Shown one piece after another: positions 38,099 through 46,755 of a DNA stretch of 64,000 bases (position 1 is its first letter; each line of letters begins with the position of its first letter). Origin of the DNA: CAVYHX01 sp963768415 (GTDB lineage Bacteria; Pseudomonadota; Gammaproteobacteria; UBA9214); NCBI GenBank assembly GCA_963768415.1, contig CAVYHX010000040.1:1-64000 (forward strand), written 5' to 3'. Position numbers and translations under genes: made by a program. The notes under the pieces are model-generated. The model had not been told where the DNA came from and did not search any database. It was given only the letters and a program-made list of their open reading frames with translations.

Positions 38099-38150
38099 TG
38101 TCTTTCTCCTTTCTCCGGACTATGTAATATCCGGATTCAATTCAGTTTCT

Positions 38151-38186
38151 GGCGGATATATTGCCCTGTCGGGAATATTCACCGCC
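38151..38186 (-). promoter_or_regulatory. Conserved leader hairpin before flagellin 1
   Basis: The flagellin 1 leader contains an imperfect hairpin GGCGG ... AATATTCCC-CGACA-GGGCAATAT ... CCGCC on the coding strand. The same structure precedes flagellins 2 and 3. A -10-like element ACCGATAC lies 9 bases before it, right after the stop of flagellin 2, which would put the hairpin at the 5' end of the mRNA. A weaker hairpin (CCGGA/TCCGG) lies just before the ribosome site. Confidence 0.6.
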
Positions 38187-38203
38187 TCTATTTGCAGTAT
38201 CGG

Positions 38204-39040
38204 TTACTGCAGCAACTGCAGTACCGACTGCGGAATTGCATTCGCCTGGGCCACCATTGCCGTGCCTGCCTGCTGCAGGATCTGGAAACGCGTCAGGTTG
38301 GCGGTCTCCATGGCAAAGTCGGCGTCCATGATGCGCCCGCGGGAAGCTGCCTGGTTCTCGGATGCGACCTGCAGGTTGTTTATCACCGACTGGAAACGGT
38401 TCTGCACCGCACCGTAGGTGGCACGCTCGGTGGTTATTCGGTCCAAGGCCGTATCGACCAGATCGATGGCCGCCTTTGCAGTCGCATCGGTGGCAATCGT
38501 AGCCGTCGCAGGTGTCACGGCCGCGGCCAGAATGGCGGCATGGTCGTCCAGCTGGACGGTCGTCACCGTGATCTGGTCACCGCTATTGGCACCCACCTGG
38601 AAATCCTGATCACCGGCATCGGCACCCAGAATGGCAATGCCGTTGAACTCGGTAGACTGCAGCTGACGCACCACTTCATCGGACAGCGCCTTGTATTCCG
38701 CCTGCAGGTTGGTCCGGTCCGACGAGCCATTGGTGGCGTTGGCCGACTGCACCGCCAGCTCGCGCATGCGCTGCAGCATGTTGCCGACCTCGGCGAGTCC
38801 GCCTTCGGCCGTCTGCGACAGCGAAATCGCATCGTTGGCATTACGAATCGCCACGTTGAGACCGCGCACCTGCGCTTCCATGCGTGAGGCAATCGCCAGG
38901 CCAGCCGCGTCATCCTTCGCACTGTTGACCCGCAGACCGGAGGACAACCGCTCCATGGCGGTCGCCAGGCCCGTCTGGGTCCTGGACAGATTGCGCTGTG
39001 CCGTCATCGACATTAAGTTGGTATTAACAGATAAAGCCAT
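38204..39040 (-). CDS. fliC: Flagellin 2
   Basis: 278 residues, intact. D0/D1 ends are almost identical to flagellins 1 and 3 at DNA level; the centre (~residues 125-195: DQDFQVGANSGDQITVTTVQ and an Ala/Thr-rich stretch) is its own. Small flagellin without a large D2/D3 domain. AGGAGTAAAGGA precedes the ATG. Filament subunit exported through the type III gate with FliS help. Confidence 0.97.
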   Translation of the reverse strand: MALSVNTNLMSMTAQRNLSRTQTGLATAMERLSSGLRVNSAKDDAAGLAIASRMEAQVRGLNVAIRNANDAISLSQTAEGGLAEVGNMLQRMRELAVQSANATNGSSDRTNLQAEYKALSDEVVRQLQSTEFNGIAILGADAGDQDFQVGANSGDQITVTTVQLDDHAAILAAAVTPATATIATDATAKAAIDLVDTALDRITTERATYGAVQNRFQSVINNLQVASENQAASRGRIMDADFAMETANLTRFQILQQAGTAMVAQANAIPQSVLQLLQ

Positions 39041-39095
39041 TTTCCTTTACTCCTGTGCCCCGGACCTGGTTACATCCGGGATCAATTCAGTTTCT

Positions 39096-39132
39096 GGCGG
39101 ATATATCAACCTGTCGGGTGATATTCACCGCC
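39096..39132 (-). promoter_or_regulatory. Conserved leader hairpin before flagellin 2
   Basis: Second copy of the leader hairpin: GGCGG ... ATATCACCC-GACAG-GTTGATAT ... CCGCC on the coding strand, with one unpaired position in the upper stem. ACCGATAC again lies 9 bases before the hairpin, immediately after the stop of flagellin 3. A second hairpin CCCGGA/TCCGGG lies close to the ribosome site. Confidence 0.6.
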
Positions 39133-39149
39133 TTCATTTGCAGTATCGG

Positions 39150-39974
39150 TTACTGCAGCAACTGCAGTACCGACTGCGGAATTGCATTCGCCTGGGCCAC
39201 CATTGCCGTGCCTGCCTGCTGCAGGATCTGGAAACGCGTCAGGTTGGCGGTCTCCATGGCAAAGTCGGCGTCCATGATGCGTCCACGGGAAGCCGCCTGG
39301 TTCTCGGCCGCCACCTGCAGGTTGTTCACCACTGACTGGAAGCGGTTCTGCACCGCACCGTAGGTGGCACGCTCGGTGGTCACCCGGTCCAGCGCCGTAT
39401 CAACCAGGTCAATCGCCGCCTTTGCCAGGACATCTGTGGTAATAGTGGTCCCGGTCGCACCGGTGATGTTGGCATGGGTGTCCAGCCGGACGGTCGTCAC
39501 GGAAATCGTGTCACCGTTATTGGCGCCCACCTGGAACACCTGCGCACCGGCATTGGCACCCAGGATGGCAATGCCGTTGAACTCGGTGGCCGCCAGCTGA
39601 CGCACGACCTCGGTACCCAGGGCGGCGTATTCCGCATTCAGGTTGGTCCGGTCCGACGTACCGTTGGTGGCATTGGCCGACTGCACCGCCAGCTCGCGCA
39701 TGCGCTGCAGCATGTTGCCGACCTCGGCGAGGCCGCCTTCGGCCGTCTGCGACAGCGAAATCGCATCGTTGGCATTACGAATCGCCACGTTGAGACCGCG
39801 CACCTGCGCTTCCATGCGTGAGGCAATCGCCAGGCCAGCCGCGTCATCCTTCGCACTGTTGACCCGCAGACCGGAGGACAACCGCTCCATGGCGGTCGCC
39901 AGGCCCGTCTGGGTCCTGGACAGATTGCGCTGTGCCGTCATCGACATTAGGTTGGTATTAACAGATAAAGCCAT
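39150..39974 (-). CDS. fliC: Flagellin 3
   Basis: 274 residues, intact, first gene of the flagellin array. Same D0/D1 as its paralogues, with own centre (AQVFQVGANNGDTISVTTVR, DTHANITGATGTTITTDVLA). AAGGAGAAAC sits upstream of the ATG. A sigma-28-like promoter lies ~100 bases upstream. Confidence 0.97.
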   Translation of the reverse strand: MALSVNTNLMSMTAQRNLSRTQTGLATAMERLSSGLRVNSAKDDAAGLAIASRMEAQVRGLNVAIRNANDAISLSQTAEGGLAEVGNMLQRMRELAVQSANATNGTSDRTNLNAEYAALGTEVVRQLAATEFNGIAILGANAGAQVFQVGANNGDTISVTTVRLDTHANITGATGTTITTDVLAKAAIDLVDTALDRVTTERATYGAVQNRFQSVVNNLQVAAENQAASRGRIMDADFAMETANLTRFQILQQAGTAMVAQANAIPQSVLQLLQ

Positions 39975-40028
39975 GTTTGTTTCTCCTTATGCACCGGTCT
40001 GTACCTAAACCCGGCTCAGTTCATCGCT

Positions 40029-40064
40029 GGCGGATATATCACCGGTCGGGTGATATTCACCGCC
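40029..40064 (-). promoter_or_regulatory. Conserved leader hairpin before flagellin 3
   Basis: Best-paired copy: GGCGG, then ATATCACC-CGACC-GGTGATAT, then CCGCC on the coding strand, with a small internal loop. Compared with the flagellin 1 copy, a C-G pair is replaced by T-A on both sides of the stem, which is the change expected if the RNA structure is kept. Confidence 0.65.
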
Positions 40065-40074
40065 TCCAGCCACC

Positions 40075-40101
40075 TTAACGTCCTCTGCAATTTAATCTTT
40101 A
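40075..40101 (-). promoter_or_regulatory. Sigma-28 (FliA) type promoter for flagellin 3
   Basis: Minus strand: TAAA, exactly 15 bases, GACGTTAA. The FliA consensus is TAAA-N15-GCCGATAA, so the -10 matches at 6 of 8 positions. The element is 9 bases before the leader hairpin, the same distance as ACCGATAC before flagellins 1 and 2. The remaining spacer up to 40295 shows no other clear feature. Confidence 0.55.
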
Positions 40102-40295
40102 GGAATAATCGTCAGTTTTATGACGGACGCTGTTTTCGCCGCTAACCACACGCTGACAATTTCCCCGGGCAGACCCGCCCCGCCACCGGTGAACGCCCGT
40201 GGCTCAGGTGAAAAAAGCTTCAGTTATCAAGCGCCGGGTTCGATAACCACTGGGCAGGTATATATTGATGCCGGCGGACCAGGAGTCGATAGGAA

Positions 40296-41013
40296 ATGAA
40301 AAACCGACGCAATTACTACCGTATCCTGCATGTCCAGGCCGATGCACCTGTGGCTGTCATCAAGGCCAGCTATCGCACCCAGATGCAGAAATTGAAGTTG
40401 CATCCGGATCTCGGCGGCGATGACTGGAATGCCGCCGTCCTGAACGAGGCCTATGCCATTCTCTCCAACACAAAAAAGCGTGCCGCATACGACCGGGAAT
40501 GGCTGCTGGACAAAGACCCGGGCATCTCCCCTTCACGCGGCGCGTCCGGGCACTGCGCAGGAGGCGCCTGCTGCCCATAACCGGCACGACACGGCGCTGT
40601 GCCCCTTCTGTGCGACCCCAAAACCGGTGAAACCAGGTTACGGTGATGCGACCGACTGTCCCGGGTGCCAGGGCCCCCTGCAGGTTGCCGGCCGCCTGCG
40701 ACTGGCGGATAGCTCCCGGCGCGCGCTGGAACGCCAGGCATACCAGGCTCCGATGCACTACTGCAGCGCGCCGGGTACACCACCTCAGTCCGGCATCCTG
40801 CACGACCTGTCACCGCTCGGCCTGCAGTTCCAGTGTCCGGAATGCCTCAGTGAGGGCCAGATCATCCGGATCGTCAGTGACACCCTGGCGGCGATCGCAC
40901 GGGTTTCGCACAGCACTGCCAGCCCAACCGGCACTGGTTATCTCACGGGCGTGGAGTTCCTCACCCTGCGCTTCCAGGACCGTTGCGGGACATTTTTTTC
41001 CGGGCAGGTTTAA
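40296..41013 (+). CDS. J-domain, zinc-ribbon and PilZ domain protein (frame interrupted)
   Basis: Corrected length ~238. Residues ~5-68 are a J domain with the HPD motif (KLHPDLGGDDWNAAVLNEAY), which in other proteins stimulates DnaK ATPase. After a linker, CPFC and CPGC 18 residues apart form a zinc ribbon (~102-124). The C-terminal domain (~135-238) has RRALER and DLSPLG, matching the c-di-GMP binding pair RxxxR and DxSxxG of PilZ domains. One extra base near 40535-40545 breaks the frame between J domain and ribbon. It stands alone between flagellin and MSHA clusters. The function is not known; a c-di-GMP-controlled co-chaperone is the obvious hypothesis. Confidence 0.82.
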
Positions 41014-41203
41014 GCAGCGGCTCGAACGGCGTGCGCACGCAGGCCAGCCTGGTCATACCCGCCTGAAGCAGACGACTGACCGCCAATGCAATGGCGCCCC
41101 GGCACAGATGGGCGCTGACAAGCGGCCCTGCACCTCAATTTATTGACGCTTATTGGCCTTCTAATAAACCACTTATTCAATAAATTCAAAAAGATACAGC
41201 TTG

Positions 41204-41219
41204 TGGCAGGAAAATTGCA
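41204..41219 (+). promoter_or_regulatory. Sigma-54-like promoter upstream of the msh operon
   Basis: TGGCAGGAAAATTGCA has GG (41205-6) and GC (41217-8) separated by 10 bases and close -24/-12 consensus. Predicted start near 41230, giving a leader of ~127 bases to the first msh gene. The surrounding spacer 41014-41356 has no convincing gene. Confidence 0.65.
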
Positions 41220-41356
41220 GATTATTTGTCAATTCATGGACACCTACCTGGCTCAAACTCGTACTGGCCTGGCCGTTACAAGCCATGTCAATCAAACACT
41301 TGCTGACGGCATTGCGCGTGCCGGCGGCAATACCCGAATGTGAGGCGAGGCGCACT

Positions 41357-41959
41357 ATGTACCAACAAATTAACTTGTATCAGCCCGTGTTCCGCCAGCA
41401 ACACAAGGTATTTTCTGCGCGCACCCTGGCGCAGATCTTTGTTGCCATGACGGTGCTGCTGCTGGCGTTGTACGGCCATGCACGCTGGACACTGGCCGGT
41501 TTGCAGCGCACCTCCGCTGCCATGGGCGAACAGTATGCGCAACTCGCCGAACGCCTGGGCGCGCTCGAGGACGCCGGCAACAGTGCGGCCGCCATGCCGC
41601 TGGATACCGAAGTCGATCAACTGCAAAACACGATTGCGGCGCGCAAGCGGCTGCTGGAACAGTTCAGTCAACTGGTCATCGATGAACGCCCCGGCTTCGG
41701 CGACGTGTTCGACACCCTCGCGCGGTACTCACTGCCGGGCCTGTGGCTGACCGGCATCAGCCTGCTCGAGGACGGGTATACCGAGCTCCGTGGTACTGCG
41801 GTGAATGCGCGGCTGGTGCCACGCTACCTGCAGCTGCTGCCCGCCCAGGAACATCTCAATGCACTCAACCCCGGGTCCGTCAGCCTGGAACGCCGGGATG
41901 GGGAGAACACCGAGGTCGACTTCAAGTTACGCAGCATCATTAAGGGCAGAACGAGTTGA
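41357..41959 (+). CDS. MSHA biogenesis protein, PilN-like (MshI2 type)
   Basis: 200 residues from the ATG at 41357 (MYQQINLYQP), chosen because the family begins with this INLY motif; the frame is open from 41201. One membrane helix (~24-43), a coiled coil (~50-110) and a PilN-like ferredoxin fold (GFGDVFDTLARYSLPGLWLTGISLLEDGYTELRG type). With MshJ it should form the inner-membrane alignment complex. The stop overlaps the next ATG. Confidence 0.85.
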   Translation: MYQQINLYQPVFRQQHKVFSARTLAQIFVAMTVLLLALYGHARWTLAGLQRTSAAMGEQYAQLAERLGALEDAGNSAAAMPLDTEVDQLQNTIAARKRLLEQFSQLVIDERPGFGDVFDTLARYSLPGLWLTGISLLEDGYTELRGTAVNARLVPRYLQLLPAQEHLNALNPGSVSLERRDGENTEVDFKLRSIIKGRTS

Positions 41960-42606
41960 TGCATGAGCGCATACAGCAATTTGTCGAACGCATCGACGCA
42001 CTGCAGCTACGCGAGCGTGCACTGCTGATGTGCGCCGGTATAGCCGCCCTGTTTCTGGCCATCGACACCCTGGCCCTGCAGCCGGTCTACACAAAACAGA
42101 AACAAAGTGAGCAGGATATATCCGGCTGGGACACGCAGCTTGCCGTATTGCAGCAGCGCTCCGGCCTGCTGGCTGGCAAGGATGACAAGGACCCCGTGCA
42201 ATCACTCCAGCAGCGGCGCGCGCAATTACAGGAGGAACTTGCCGAACTGGAAGGCACGATTCACGGGCAATTGGGTGCCTTGCTCGAACCCAGACAGGCA
42301 ACACAGGTACTGGAGCAGGTACTGGCCGAGGAGCGCGATCTGGTCCTGCGCGAGGCCATTGCGATCAGCAAGCGACTGCCCGCAAGCGGGTCGGGAGAAA
42401 ATGACGAACTGCTGCATACAGGCGTTGGCCGCTACACCCTGCAACTGCAGCTGGAAGGCACCTACATGGGTACGCTGCGCTATTTACATGCACTGGAAGC
42501 GCTGCCCTGGAAGTTTTTCTGGGAAAGCGTGGATTTCGAGATCATCGAGTACCCCGTCGCACGGGTGACACTCGAGCTCTACACACTGGGACTGGTCGAA
42601 GAGTAA
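41956..42606 (+). CDS. mshJ: MSHA biogenesis protein MshJ (PilO-like)
   Basis: 216 residues. Short cytoplasmic part, membrane helix ~23-42 (ALLMCAGIAALFLAIDTLAL), coiled coil ~50-110, globular PilO-like domain ending YPVARVTLELYTLGLVEE. Starts 4 bases inside the previous gene (ATGATGCATG overlap), so translation is coupled. Confidence 0.87.
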   Translation: MMHERIQQFVERIDALQLRERALLMCAGIAALFLAIDTLALQPVYTKQKQSEQDISGWDTQLAVLQQRSGLLAGKDDKDPVQSLQQRRAQLQEELAELEGTIHGQLGALLEPRQATQVLEQVLAEERDLVLREAIAISKRLPASGSGENDELLHTGVGRYTLQLQLEGTYMGTLRYLHALEALPWKFFWESVDFEIIEYPVARVTLELYTLGLVEE

Positions 42607-42612
42607 CGTGCC

Positions 42613-42936
42613 ATGAGCAGACTCCTGCAACGCGGCATGACGGCGCTACTGGGACTGTTCTGTGCAGTACTGGTTATCAGCGCCAGCGCACTGGAAGACC
42701 CGACCCGGCCGGCGGGTTACGGGGAAGCCACCAAGGCCGGTGTGCAGGGCTGGACACTGAATTCAACGCTGGTGGGGCCTGACCGGCGCATCGCCGTGAT
42801 CAATGGCCAGTATGTCAGCGAGGGTGAAATGGTGGGCAGCGCAAGAGTACTGCACATCCGCAACCTGGATGTCGAAATCGAAAGCGCCGGTGAGCGCATC
42901 ATCCTGCAGCTGTTACCGGGCGCAGTCAACAAGTAA
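42613..42936 (+). CDS. mshK: MSHA biogenesis protein MshK (PilP-like)
   Basis: 107 residues with a signal peptide (LLGLFCAVLVISASALE) and DPTRPAGYGEA plus WTLNSTLVGPDRRIAVINGQYVSEGE, typical of MshK. A small periplasmic protein linking the alignment complex to the secretin. Confidence 0.88.
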   Translation: MSRLLQRGMTALLGLFCAVLVISASALEDPTRPAGYGEATKAGVQGWTLNSTLVGPDRRIAVINGQYVSEGEMVGSARVLHIRNLDVEIESAGERIILQLLPGAVNK

Positions 42937-42958
42937 GCATGAATACGGGAAAGTGATT

Positions 42959-44683
42959 ATGGATAACACTATTTTTCGACCACATTACTGGCTGACTGCG
43001 CTGCTGTCCGCCGCGCTGGCAGGCTGTCAAACGATGCCATTGCAGGAGCGCAACCTGCCATCGATCGCCGCAGCCCTGGATCAGGAAGTACAGGCAAGTG
43101 CACCGGCCGCGACCACGCCACCTGAAGTGGCCGCGTCGCTGTTGCCCAGAGTACAGGCCGATATCCCGAAAACCGTTCCCGCAGTACAGCCACATTTCGA
43201 CATCTCCGTCAATGCCGCGCCTGCCCGCGAGTTTTTCATGAGCCTGGTTAAAGGTACAACGCTCAACATGGTGGTACACCCGGATGTCAACGGCACCGTG
43301 TCGATCAGTCTGCGTAATATAACTATTGACGAGGTGATGGATACCGCAAGCGACGTCTATGGCTACCGCTATCGCCGCAGCGGCAATACCTACCAGGTCT
43401 ACCCGGCCCGGATTCGCACGCAGATCTTCAAGATTGATTATCTGGACGTCACCCGCAACAGCGGATCACGCACCATGGTCAGCTCGGGCTCAATCAGCAA
43501 TCAATCCGGCTCCTCCGGCAGCAGCGCCTCGAGTTCGGCTGCCACTGGTGAATCGGGTAGCGCATCCGGTGGCAGCGAGGCATCCGGCAGCGTGGTGACC
43601 ACCCGCTCCGAGTCTGACTTCTGGGCGGATCTGAAGGAATCACTCAACCTGATTGTCGGCGACAAGGACGGCCGCAAGGTGATGTGCCATCCGCAGTCGG
43701 GCGTCATCGTGGTACATGCCATGCCGGAAGAGCTGCGCGATATCGAGGACTTTCTCAATACCATCCAGGAAGCCTCTCACCGGCTGGTGATCCTCGAGGC
43801 CAAGATCATCGAAGTCACACTGAATGACAAGTTCCAGGCCGGCATCAACTGGAACGCCCTGATCGAATTCGGCGATGACAAGTCGATTCTGTTCGGACAC
43901 TCCGGCGGCGGCAGCGTATTCGAAACCGGCGCCACCGCCCTTGCGGGCACAGTGGTGCCGCTGGTACGGGGCACCCAGGTAACCGGATTCGATACCACCG
44001 CCTTTGGCGGGATCTTCACCATCGACGCCAATCTGAAGGACTTCAACGCGCTGATCGAATTACTGAAGACCCAGGGGGATGTCCAGGTGCTGTCCAGTCC
44101 GCGCATATCCACCATCAACAACCAGAAGGCGGTCATCAAGGTCGGGCAGGATGAATACTTCGTGACCGATGTCGATACAGACACCGATACGACCGATGGT
44201 GTCGTCAACCAGAGCGTGGACGTGACCCTGACCCCGTTTTTCTCCGGTGTTGCGCTGGATGTCATCCCGCAGATCAGTGACGACAACATGGTCATTCTGC
44301 ACGTGCACCCGTCCATCAGCGAAGTAACGGAGAAGGTCAAGAACATCAAGGTGTCGACCAATGATGATCTCTCCATACCGCTGGCACTGAGTACTATCCG
44401 CGAGTCCGACACCGTGATCCGTGCTGCCAGCGGGCAGGTGGTGGTACTCGGCGGACTGATGAAGGATGTACTGCGTGATGCAGAGACGCGTACCCCGTTC
44501 CTCGGCGACGCGCCGGTAGTCGGGCATATGTTTCGCCACCGCCGTGAAATCATGACCAAGAGCGAGCTGGTAATCCTGCTGCGGCCGGTAGTGATCAACA
44601 GCAACGAGCAATGGCACGGGCAGCTGCGCGACACCGCCCAGAGGTTCCAGGATCTGCGGTCAAACAACCAGAATGATGAGTAA
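42959..44683 (+). CDS. mshL: MSHA secretin MshL
   Basis: 574 residues from the ATG at 42959, chosen because it opens a lipoprotein signal (WLTALLSAALAGC, lipobox LAGC). A secretin N-domain (~100-165) is followed by a Ser/Gly-rich insert (~200-235). The secretin core runs ~330-550 with VQVLSSPRISTINNQKAVIKVG and QVVVLGGLMKD. Forms the outer-membrane pilus channel. Confidence 0.95.
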   Translation: MDNTIFRPHYWLTALLSAALAGCQTMPLQERNLPSIAAALDQEVQASAPAATTPPEVAASLLPRVQADIPKTVPAVQPHFDISVNAAPAREFFMSLVKGTTLNMVVHPDVNGTVSISLRNITIDEVMDTASDVYGYRYRRSGNTYQVYPARIRTQIFKIDYLDVTRNSGSRTMVSSGSISNQSGSSGSSASSSAATGESGSASGGSEASGSVVTTRSESDFWADLKESLNLIVGDKDGRKVMCHPQSGVIVVHAMPEELRDIEDFLNTIQEASHRLVILEAKIIEVTLNDKFQAGINWNALIEFGDDKSILFGHSGGGSVFETGATALAGTVVPLVRGTQVTGFDTTAFGGIFTIDANLKDFNALIELLKTQGDVQVLSSPRISTINNQKAVIKVGQDEYFVTDVDTDTDTTDGVVNQSVDVTLTPFFSGVALDVIPQISDDNMVILHVHPSISEVTEKVKNIKVSTNDDLSIPLALSTIRESDTVIRAASGQVVVLGGLMKDVLRDAETRTPFLGDAPVVGHMFRHRREIMTKSELVILLRPVVINSNEQWHGQLRDTAQRFQDLRSNNQNDE

Positions 44684-44721
44684 TTCGCACGCTGTACCCT
44701 ACCGTAAAATGGAGTCACATC

Positions 44722-45594
44722 ATGTACCTCGAACACTTCGGACTGGAACAAGCGCCGTTCACGATAACGCCGGATACCGGATTTTTTCTCAATCAGGGCA
44801 GCCACAATGAAGCCTTGAATGTGCTGCTGGTCGCACTGCGCTCCGGTGAAGGCTTCATCAAGGTCACCGGCGAGGTGGGGACAGGAAAAACCCTGCTGTG
44901 CAGGAAACTGCTGAACACCCTTGATGAGGAATTTGTCACTGCCTATATCCCCAATCCGTTCCTCAATCCGAATGCGCTGCGCATGGCATTGGCGGAAGAG
45001 CTGGGTATCAATTTTGCACGCAATGCCGGTCAGCACCGCCTGTTACAGCTGATCACCGAGCGCCTGATCGAACTCAACAGTGCCGGCCGGCGCGTGGCCC
45101 TGCTGCTGGATGAAGCCCAGGCCATGCCGGACGAAACCATGGAGGCACTGCGCCTGTTGACCAACCTGGAAACCGAACGGGACAAGCTCCTGCAGGTCGT
45201 CCTGTTTGGCCAGCCGGAGCTCGACCGCCGTCTGCAACAGGACAACCTGCGGCAGCTGCGGCAGCGTGTCCTGTTCAGCTACCATTTGCAGCCTCTGGAT
45301 CGCAACACGCTCGCGGTTTATATCAATCATCGTCTGCTGATAGCGGGATACGAGGGCTCCACCCTGTTTACCGGCAAGGCACTGAAATCACTGTACCGCC
45401 ACAGCCGCGGCATTCCGCGGCTTGTCAATATTCTCAGCCACAAGTCACTGATGTCTGCATATGGACAAGGCGATCACCATGTCGATGTAAAACATGTACG
45501 CCTGGCTGCAGCAGATACGGAAGACATCCGGCCACGCCATATTGCACTGATGGCCAGCCTGTTAAATCGCCTGACACTGCACGGACAACACTGA
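44722..45594 (+). CDS. mshM: MSHA biogenesis ATPase MshM (ExeA-like)
   Basis: 290 residues, AAA+ type. YLEHFGLEQAPFTITPDTGFF at the N-terminus, Walker A GEVGTGKTLLCRKLL, Walker B RVALLLDEAQAM, sensor LFGQPELDRRLQQ. ExeA relatives help secretin assembly through peptidoglycan. Stop and next ATG overlap (TGATG). Confidence 0.94.
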   Translation: MYLEHFGLEQAPFTITPDTGFFLNQGSHNEALNVLLVALRSGEGFIKVTGEVGTGKTLLCRKLLNTLDEEFVTAYIPNPFLNPNALRMALAEELGINFARNAGQHRLLQLITERLIELNSAGRRVALLLDEAQAMPDETMEALRLLTNLETERDKLLQVVLFGQPELDRRLQQDNLRQLRQRVLFSYHLQPLDRNTLAVYINHRLLIAGYEGSTLFTGKALKSLYRHSRGIPRLVNILSHKSLMSAYGQGDHHVDVKHVRLAAADTEDIRPRHIALMASLLNRLTLHGQH

Positions 45595-46709
45595 TGAGCC
45601 TGATCAACGACATGCTCAAGGATCTGGATTCACAGCGCACACATCCGAATGTGGCGCATGCCAGCGCCCTGCGCGGTCTCGGACTGGCGGGTCCGGTCAA
45701 TCACACAAAACACTACGCGGCCCCGCTACTCTACACCGGCGCACTGGTGCTGGTGATACTGCTGGTGCTGCCCTGGATCCTGCAACTGGTCAGGCACCCC
45801 GCCGCCAGCTGGACCGCTACCCTGCCAATTCCGGAACAGGCCACGCATACGGCACGTGTACTGCATGCCGTGACCACCGCTGAAGAGGCTGCACAATCCG
45901 CAATTGCAGTTGCCGCTGCACCGGCAGAACCGTCAGAACCATTAGTACCGTCAGCTGCAGCAACCGCCACAGTCGACGCTGCAGTCAATAACCCGCAGCA
46001 GGCTGCCGCCGAACAACACATCAGTGCACCCGTACCTGCCGAACCGGTTGCGGCACAGGCACAACTCGAACTACCGGCAGTGACAGAAATTTTGCAGGCT
46101 GCAGACCAGCGGATCGAGATTTTCGAACGGCCCTTGACTCCCGAGCAGCAGCAACAACATGCCTATCATAATGCAGTCACCACGCTACGCACCGGCAACC
46201 TTGCAGACGCTGCGCGGCAGTTCCTGCAAGTGCTGGCACTCAACAGCGGGCATCAGCAGGCGCGCCTGATGCTTGCCAATATCTATCTCAAGCAACAGCA
46301 GCATGCCGAGGCCGAGACACTGCTGGCAACAGGCCTGGCGCAGGATCCCCGGCATGCGCCCTTTGCGATGCTCTACGCGCAGCTGCTGCTGGCACAGCAA
46401 CGCGAGCAGGAGGCCATACAGAGTCTGCAAACGGCGCTGCCGGGTGCCGGACAGGATGCGGAATACCATGCCTTCCTGGCGGCCCTCTATCAACGTAACG
46501 GCAAACCCGCCGCCGCCGCCCGGCTGTATGAAGCCGCCCTGAGTCAGGCGCCGCTGAAAGGCGAGTGGTGGATGGGACTGGGAATCTCGCAGGAACAGTC
46601 AGGCAAGCTGCCTGCAGCCTATGCGGCGTATCAGCGGGCATTGCAGTATCCGTTGAAACCGGTCCTGCAGCAGTACATCCAGACGCGTCTGAAAATTTTA
46701 GCGCGTTGA
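45594..46709 (+). CDS. mshN: MSHA biogenesis protein MshN (TPR)
   Basis: 371 residues: SLINDMLKDLDSQR at the N-terminus, one membrane helix (~43-63), an Ala/Pro-rich periplasmic linker, then TPR repeats from ~185 to the end (QQARLMLANIYLKQQQHAEAE, YHAFLAALYQRNGKPAAAARLYEAAL). A ruler or scaffold role in pilus assembly is suggested for the family. Confidence 0.92.
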   Translation: MSLINDMLKDLDSQRTHPNVAHASALRGLGLAGPVNHTKHYAAPLLYTGALVLVILLVLPWILQLVRHPAASWTATLPIPEQATHTARVLHAVTTAEEAAQSAIAVAAAPAEPSEPLVPSAAATATVDAAVNNPQQAAAEQHISAPVPAEPVAAQAQLELPAVTEILQAADQRIEIFERPLTPEQQQQHAYHNAVTTLRTGNLADAARQFLQVLALNSGHQQARLMLANIYLKQQQHAEAETLLATGLAQDPRHAPFAMLYAQLLLAQQREQEAIQSLQTALPGAGQDAEYHAFLAALYQRNGKPAAAARLYEAALSQAPLKGEWWMGLGISQEQSGKLPAAYAAYQRALQYPLKPVLQQYIQTRLKILAR

Positions 46710-46755
46710 CACTGACTGGAAACACTGGCAAACAGGGTGATGAAGGGCTGATACC

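Noticed and set aside
41201..41356. Longer N-terminus of the PilN-like gene from 41201
   Set aside because: The extension overlaps the sigma-54-like site and lacks family similarity; MYQQINLYQP at 41357 is the typical start.
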